A stretch of 64,000 nucleotides of DNA from Ursus arctos. Its lineage: Eukaryota > Chordata > Mammalia > Carnivora > Ursidae. Made by a program: the position numbers and the translations under genes. Below the pieces are notes generated by a model. The model worked only from the letters and a program-made list of their open reading frames with translations, was not told where the DNA came from and ran no database searches. Below are positions 23,901 to 32,900 of this stretch, piece by piece. The DNA lies in contig NW_026622963.1 of NCBI RefSeq assembly GCF_023065955.2, positions 6,455,001 to 6,519,000 of the forward strand, given 5' to 3'. Position 1 is the first letter of the stretch. The number at the start of each line of letters is the position of its first letter.

Positions 23901-26900
23901 TAAGATATACATGAAGGCTTCTTTTCTTCACAAGTGAATTTTCCATAGAAATGTGATTCATTTTTCCAAGATTAGTTGACAAGATACTTAATTTGTAAGC
24001 ATGCTTTCACTCAGATTGATATTTTAGTAAGACATAATGTATACACCAAAACAACGAAGATGGGAAGAAAAATTAAACCTACAAACCCATAAAGAGCAAG
24101 AACTTTGTCTTACTCACCACTGTATCTCCAATACCTAGAGTGGTGCCTGGGACAGAGCCAGTGATTAAAGGTAGCCAGGAAAGACAGGAGGGAGGGAGAG
24201 GAAGAGAAGGAGAAAAAGAGAATGGGAATAGGAGAGCAAGAAAGATACCTAGATTTCTCATAATATTTCTGAACAGGCAAGTGTGGACACTAAAATACAG
24301 GAAGTTAAGAGACCTAAGTCAAAGAAACTAATTTTCAACTAAAATTCAAAGTTCACTAGGACTGTGTCTCTGAAAATCAGACAACTTGTTCAAATATGAT
24401 GTGTATTAAAATGTGCCATTTTAAAGGAAACAAATCATCTGAAGGGTTAAGTCTGAATACTAAAAAGGTAAAGCTGCAGACAACATTCTACCTCCAAACA
24501 TGATTTCTCCGAATTATATTTCTTTACGCATACATCTCATTGGATGGTGAAAGATAAAAGGGTTTTACCAGGCCATTCCATCTTCCAATCTTTCGTGCTC
24601 TTAACTTTCCTCTCACTTCACAAACCTCTCAAAAACTGATCTGACTTCACTGGCAGACCCTTTGGCTAGAAGAGAAGTCATTTGTGTTCCGTTCATCCTA
24701 GATGAAGGAATACACTAACTTCAACACTTTCAACCCTCACTCAGTTTTATGTGAGTTTAGATAAGTGGATTAAGTTTTCCTGGGTCTGATCACTTCTGTG
24801 TACTGACTAACCAGTTCTAGAACAAACAGCAGTGAGTCCAGGTCTTTAAACAGGTACAGATACAACATCTTCATCCATACCTAAACATCCTCTAGTTACA
24901 AATAAGTCAGATGTGATGATTTCAAATTTCAATTTGTTACTGTTAATGGACAAGTTTCCTAGACTTATTTTACACTGTGAAGAGTGACAAGGAAAACTAT
25001 CATTTAGGGATGCCTGGCTGGCTCAGTTGGTTAAGCAACTGCTTTCGGCTCAGGTCATGATCCCCAGGTCCTGGGATCGAGCCCCGTATCGGGCTCCCTG
25101 CTCAGTGGGGAACCTGCTTCTCCTTCTCCCTCTGCGGCTCCCCCTGCTTGTGCTCTCCTGCTCTCTCTCTGTCAAATAAATAAATAAAATTAAAAAAAAA
25201 AAAAAAGAAAGCAAGCAAGCAAGAAAGAAAACTATCATTTATATGGAAAGTAAGAGAGAGTATGGAGTAGGATGGTAGGGACAGTCCCTAGTGTTCAATA
25301 CAATGGGTCACACAAAAATGTCAGGTCGGGTATTTCCTTAGCCAAACCCAAATCCAGCCACTTGAGATAATGTAGTTAAAAAAAAATTTAAGGAAACATC
25401 AAATCTAAAGCACAACACTATGAATTACACCCAAGGTGCCTACCTGGTAAGACCTAGGTCATAAACACCTCAAAACCGAAACCACAATTACTGGAAATAT
25501 GGTTATTTTCAATATACTTCTGTACTGCTAGCAAATAAAGGAGTTACAATAAAATACATAATTTTTAAATCAAGCTATTATTGAATATTCACATCTGGAT
25601 TATAACAGACACTATTACATCAAATAAGACAAGGTCCTTGTGCTCAGGAAAGCACAACTCTAAAGACAAAAATAGTAAAACTGGGTAAATACAAATATAA
25701 CTAAACAACAGCAAAAACAAAAGACAAAGAGTTTGAGCAGAGTATGTCAGGATGCAGCATACAAAATGATGTCTGCTGAGCCTGGGAAAGCATTTAAGCT
25801 TGATCTGCACTGAAGGAGGGAGGGCAAAAGTCACTAGATTGGCCACTAGGCAAAAATATCCAGAGTAGAAAGAACACAGACAAAAAAAAAAGATAGATAC
25901 ATGTTTAAATTAGAGTCAGAACAATAAATAAACGAAGTCTAAAGAGCTCTAAAGAGGTATATGGTTAGCCCAAAATTTCTATAAATATTCTTCTACAGCG
26001 ATGGAATGCTTTTGTAAGTAATTAACATATTCCTTTTTTTTTTTTTTAAGATTTTATTTATTTATTTGTCAGAGAAAGAGAGAGAGACACAAGCAGGGGG
26101 AGCCGAGGGAGAAGCAGGCTCCCCACTGAGCAAGGAGCCCAATGTGGGACTCGATCCCAGGACCCTGAGATCATGACCTGAGTGGAAGGCAGATGCTTAA
26201 CCAACTGAACCACCCAGGTGTCCCAGTAATTAACATAGTCTTTTGTTCGTCATTCAAAGGTGACAGAGTTTGGTCTTCAATTTAAAATTTGATGTACCTT
26301 TAAGGTAAAGATTCTCCTCACTGAGATCTCTCTTTTCCTCTGCCTCCCTTCCATTTCTAAACACAGTGCTGGTTTAACTGTAATGTGTTTATTTGTCTCT
26401 CTATGGAATCACAGGATACAATTGTTAAGGAAATTCTGGTTCTAGGGCATCCCTACATTTAATTAACAAAGTAGACCTGCAGAGAAATAAGCTGTCAAGA
26501 GAACTGAGAACGGTTATCCTGAGAAAACTAGCACACACACTGAAATGGTCTATCTGGTGCTGTGCAGACAAACTTACGCTGTACAATTTTAAAAGACAGA
26601 CATGGGTACAACTCAGTTTAAGCAGAAGGCATAGTAAGAAACCGACTTAAAATTGCCTACAAGAAGTAATTTTTTTAAAAACCTAGATAACCAAATACAG
26701 AACAGGTCTCCTTGCGGTTAAGGACACAGACTCCAGCCGCAGCGCATCCACTGAAGGACCCGCGGCCGGTTACTGAATGGCTGGCTCCGTGCCTTGCAGC
26801 CTCGCTGGGATGGCGTGAGGACACAGTGAGTCAGTATGTGTGAAGTGCTCAGCAGAGCCGCACGTGCCGCGTCAGCTCTTCTTGCTATGATCACGCTTGG

Positions 26901-29900
26901 TAGTGCTGTTGTTACGAGGCAGTTAGCCCCCCATCGCGAGAAATGTCCAACCAAATCTCGAATGACCTCATGACAGCAAGGATTCATAGAGTCCAGAGGA
27001 TATGAGTATAACCGAAATGGCCCCTAATGGTTCTTCCAACTCTGAGATTTTAGGATCCTGTAAAGTTACCAAGACCACCACTGGACCTCAGTCTCCAAAC
27101 GCTCATCAGTTCGGCGATCCTGTCTCCTAAATGCCCTGTACTTTAACCTCTCCAAGACCAATGACGATACCGCAGAAGTAAACTTTTTCTCAACTATTTA
27201 AAAACAGAAAATTGAGGACGTCTCTCTGGAAATCACATTTCGGTCTGAAGAACGTTAGCAGGGGACAAGGCTTGTCCTCTCTGTTTTATAACTGACTATG
27301 GCGGCAAACGTACCGGCAGTGTCGGTGGTTGTAATATCAACTCCATGTACAAGGATGGCGTTCAAGCATTCAAGATTCCCCTTGGAGGCCACAACATGGA
27401 AGCTAAACAAAAAGAAAATATGTGTCATGCCATAGAAACTATGAAACATCGACTTGAATGTTACGCTAATGTCACCTTTTATTCAACACACACACACACA
27501 CAATTTTGAAAGCTACATAAAACATCTATATATTTTCTACCAGAAAAAAGAAACCTATCCCTTATTACTGAAACACTAATTTTAACCCAAATTTACATAA
27601 GGAGCCAATACGCTCTAGAAATACCTCCTCAGAACTAACGGAATACTCCCATGTTCACTAGTCTTAATAATAGAAAACGTATACCATAATACCATTAACT
27701 CTACAGCTTATTACTACTCGGTAGTGCAGGCACTGGTGCTGGGGACTTGATAAATGCACTGAAAAATTTCTATCAGATCATTTTGCTTCGTTTCAAGTAC
27801 ACTGAAACGGGAAAAACAGATGAAGTTATAGCAGAATGCTAAGGCCAAACACAGATCAACACTTATCCCTTCTCTTCAGAATTACCAAATTAAACCTCAC
27901 ATAGAAAAGCCTTCGAAATAACAAACTAAGCTACACTTGGAAAGTCGTAAAAGAGCTGGTGTCATCGTCCCCCAAAGCAGCCACAACTACCACCTAATTC
28001 TTCCCTTTGTTCATAGACCTGTACAAGGGGGTGAAGTTTTCCACACACAGCCCTGACAAGCTTCCTAATAAGGCAAGGAAAGCCTGCTTAAAAATCTGAC
28101 TTTAAGCCATCAGGTATTCCAGATGCAAGAGAAAATATCCCATTGTTTCTTGGATCATCTAACACTTTATTAATCAACAAACATTTACAGAAATATTTTG
28201 TGTGTAAGAATGGACAGTGACTGACTGACTCTACTTCACCAAATCCAAACTGGTAAGTGAGACAGTAGGGCTTGCTGACAAAGGATGCTGACCTCAGGTC
28301 AAAATACAACTGAGCCCTAACCACGTACAACAAGCACTGTGAAGATGCCAGGAGGTAAAGGAAGTGCCAGCGCTCCGCAAGGGGCCTGGACAGAGACAAA
28401 CTCCGCATCACACTCTCAGGAGCGGTCTTCCCTGACCACCCCATTTACAATTTTTACATTTCCCCATTCCCTGAAACCTTAGTACTCTGACTTCCCCAAT
28501 CCCTGCCTTTATTATTCTATATAGAACTATATATTTTTGAATATGATATATAAATTCAAGATTTCTTTTCTTTATAGTCTACCACTCTCTTCCCACTCAA
28601 CTATAAACTCAGTGAAAGCAGCGATTTTTGTCTGTTTTGCTTCCTATTATATTCCCAGACCAATTTACGCAGACAGATGATGGGCCCTCAAATATTTGAA
28701 TAATTGAATGCTTAGAGACAAAATCTGGAGATAGGTTGCAAATTCATTTCCAGATATTACAACACTTGGCCATGTATCTCTACTAGAATTATGATGGATG
28801 TAAATGCAAACAAGAGACAAAGCACTACTAAGTAAAATAAAGGAGGTTTGTGTATAATTTGAATTCAAGAAACAGAGATCCTTCTAATAAAAGGAATATA
28901 ATGTTAATAGGAATCAAGTAAGTTCTTCTTACAGTGGAATTAAATTGCTGTAAGGCTAAGGGTATCAATCTCTGCAACACCGAAGTAGGGAATTATACTA
29001 TGCAAAGCACCGTTGGAACCTTTTGAGAAACAGTAATTTCCTTCAAGCAAAGGTTTTTAGTCTCCCAACAATCTTGGAGGGAACATTTTTTGTTTGCTTG
29101 TTTCCCTTTCTTAGCTCAAAAAATCTGGAAGGCTTCTTTCTTCAAAATAAATCAGCATTATGCTAATGGTGTAGTAAGGGGCAGAAATCACAACAAATCT
29201 ACAATGCATTATTAATGCGGATGTGCTATGAATAGTGGACTTCGGAAGGAAGATATATCGATCACTGAAGTGTATGCAAAGAGTCGTAAAGGAAATCTGA
29301 AAAATTACTTTATAGAAATACTCTTTTTCAATTTAAAAAGTCAACCTTGTCTTTTTTTAAACAAGACGTGTGTTTGTGCTTCCATAAGAAATCCAGGTAA
29401 TATGGACAACCTCTGACGACGAGAAAAGCTGCATAAACTCTAAGACACATGTTGGAAGGCATCGGTGAGCTAAAAAGACAGTGAAAAATAACTAGGCCAG
29501 GATGCAGGGAGGGACAGAGGCCCAGAGAGGTGAGCTTAGTATTTGAAGCCATTTTTTGCCCAGGAACATTTGTCGATTCCAGAGCAAACAGCCGGGAGGC
29601 CAAACACCACTTCTGACAGCCTGAGGGGATGGGGAGACAGGAATTGGTATCGGCTTTCGGCAGTGGGGATTCCTGGTGAAATCTGCCCCATTTTGCTTTG
29701 GCAATGGGCTGTTCCCCAGGAGAGAGGTGGACAGGAAGAAAACAAATCCTTCAGTGACTTTGGCTAGGCTTCAAATATTTCATTTTTGAAACTGGATCGA
29801 GGTCAAGAAGCACATGTTACTGTCTTAAATTTCAAAACTAAAAGAAACCCAAAAAGTCATTCGAAATAAAATTATTTTTGTAAGTACAGCTAATACAGAA

Positions 29901-32900
29901 AGTGTATTTGTAACATGTCCTATACTTGACTAAATATGAAATGCTTTAATTCAGAAAGAATACAGTTTTGTGTGTGATTAGCAAAAGGAAAATATTTTAT
30001 CTCATGAATTCTAAAAGAATGCTATTTCCTACAGTGAAAACCTCAGAGACTAACACTACTCATGTATTTCACAAACGGCAGTTCATAGTTCATCCAGTTA
30101 CACCAGATTTTTTTTAACTGACCATTAATACAAATAATTTCACTCAAAACTGAACCTCAGATTGAAAAAAATATGAACAGAAACTCAAGCAATCATTCAT
30201 TCGAAACATTCAAAGCATGGATGGGCAGAACTGAAGAAATAAGGTTTCACTGACGATTTCCTTCATCCTCTAACATCTTGAAGTTTGGGAAAAAAAGAAA
30301 TACGAAAAAAGAAATCACTTTTAGATATTAAATTTTCACTGCTTATAGTGTGAGCCCTATAAATGGCTCAGAATTTACCAAAATGGGACTCAAAATAAGC
30401 AATGTTTCTGTAGCTATCAAATTGCATACTAGATAAAACTGAAACAGTATTAAAAAGTGGAACTTTTCAAACTTTATTGGTATTAAGAACTACTTGACTT
30501 TTACGTCTTGCTTTGTTATTTTTCCTATACTTGAATATTTAAGCATCCTAAGGTAGTGATCAGCATCAAACATTAACTAACTATCCACTTCCTAATATTC
30601 ATTTCTATATTTAGTATCTGGTTTCCACTTATAATATTCTAAACAAACTCATGCGAGGCTGAGAGGAACTTTAGGAAATGAGACTTTTCACCTCTAACTT
30701 TGGAAGGTTTCCCGGATAAGGTCTTCACTGCTATAATTATAGAGGGCAGTAACAGAATGTACACCTACCCTTAAACCCAGCCTCAACAGGAAGGGAAGGG
30801 AAGAAGTTGGGGAGGGCTGGGAGAAAAGCTAAGCATGGAAACAAGCCAGTAGTCCTCGGTGACCCAAAAACCAAAGGATGGAATCACGACCTGTGCCTCC
30901 CTAAGCCACACTAAGTGGCCTCCCTTTCTGTTCCGAACAGTCTCACTTAAAATAATGACCCAAATATAAAAATGGATTGGGAGTTGAGAAAAGTCAGTGT
31001 AATTTATAGAGAACTCTTCCAATTCAGAAAACTTGGGTTCACATCCCAGCTCTGTGACTTTTCACGCGATTACACCAAGTTATTTAACCTCTGTAGACTT
31101 TTTCCTACTGCTTTTAGAGGCCCCTTGCGAGGATCAACTACCATAAGGAATATCAAAAAGCTGATAAACAAAATTGCACCAAATAACCCAGGCTACGGTT
31201 TGCCATGGCGCCTGAACTACTAGACCACTGGGTGGTACTTTAGTATTCTCTCTAGCTTGAAAATCTTTCACACTGAGAACAGTTATTAGCCCATAAAGTT
31301 TGAAAGCAATGTTTGAAAGATTTTATAGTGTGGGTTTTGATAAAGGCTTTTTAAATTGATACGCTGACAGCCACAATTCACCAATTTCACGTGTGTCCCA
31401 AGGGTCTACCCAAATTCCCTTGAGGTAATTATCATCAGTAATACTTACGCAGATCTGCCTTCCACATCTAGTTTGCCTGGATTGATGCCCTTTTTAGCAA
31501 GGATTGAGGAAACTTTTTCTACATCTCCCCTCTCCGCAGCTTTCATCAATCGGTCATCATATTTGTTCCAATCTGCTGCATGCTACAAAAAGGAAAAAAA
31601 AATAAACATGGCCTACTCTATATACTATATTAGTAAGACTTTCTCAAGAAGGAAGGAAAAGAGAAAGGAGAACAATACTGTATAATACATCACTCAATCT
31701 CCATTGCATCCCACATTTGCTTCTTCCTGCTGTGCTAACTTCATGAAAAGAACCTTTCCAAAACACATGACATTCAAGAAATATTTTAAGTTCTACTTTT
31801 GAGAAAAAGCATGTTTCTCATGTTCTCTGCAGTGGAGCAAAGAAAGGAAATTAATAATTGTTGAACACCCACCCTGTGCCAGGCGTGAATTACTCAAATG
31901 ACCCCAGTAAACTAAAATTATCATCCCCATTTAACAGATGAGAAAAGTCAAGACTCCAGGGACATTAAAAGACCTGGGTGGTCAAACCCAACCAAGACTT
32001 CTCAGGACTTCCAAAATCTGTGTGCTTCTCCTGGTCTCTAACTCCTGCTTTCAGAGTTGGCTCTGGTTACCTATCTCCCAAGACTTTAGATGCAGTGGAA
32101 TTTTGCACACAATTTAAGACACCCCCCCCCCACACACACACACATAGCTTATTTAAAAGCTACTGTTGGAAATATATTTATGGAGGCAAATTAGACACAT
32201 ACACAAATTTACATATACTCTTGTCTCTGTCTCAACAGAGAAAGCAATTCATTAAGCTTATATATTAAGATAAAAAGAAACTTCTACATAGAAAAAACAA
32301 AAAGACTCTAAAGTATTAACTAACTATTTTAAAATCCTAAGACAATAGGATTAGAGGTGACTTTCATTTTCTTCCTTCTTTTTTACATTCAACATATATT
32401 GTTTTTGTTTAAAAAAGATTTTTGATTTTAACAAAAACTCAGTACATGCATATAAGAGGAAGATCAAAGGCAATTTTTTGAACAGGAGGATGTATCACAT
32501 GATACACATTTTAATTGTATCAAGGTTATTTTTTAACTTTAGAGAAAATGTATGCAAGACATTCTGAGGCCAATAACTTGGTTTTTTTTCTTAGTAGGCG
32601 GAAATGTAGAGCCCAGAACTAAAATACATACTATTTAACCAAGTAAGGTTTTAGCCTTTTAAAATATTATACAGTAAACTTATTGCTAAATTCTGTACTA
32701 AGCCCAGTACTATTTCTAGAACAAAGAAAGATGTGCCTATTTTTCACTGAAACTGACAAAGCAATTCCTGTGTCCACAAATAGCATAACAAATATCTGAG
32801 AGAGAAAAAAATGAATCTCTTATATGAAGCATATCCTCTGTCTGATCAGTGGGATTACTTTATATTACCTATCCCCTTCAAACAGCAACACAAAACACCA

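Larger units (their letters stand above)
23888..27313 (-). other. UACA intron 3
   Basis: Holds two SINEs and a MIR. About 24095-24180 may be a short L2 end (CTAGAGTGGTGCCTGGGACA). The rest is not recognised. Confidence 0.75.
27403..31448 (-). other. UACA intron 2
   Basis: Holds a short CA run (27487-27502), an L2-like end (28420-28710) and a MIR (30985-31160). The remaining sequence, including 28720-30980, shows nothing I recognise. Confidence 0.75.

Noticed and set aside
27255..27449. 64-codon open frame
   Set aside because: It is UACA exon 3 with intron read-through at both ends.
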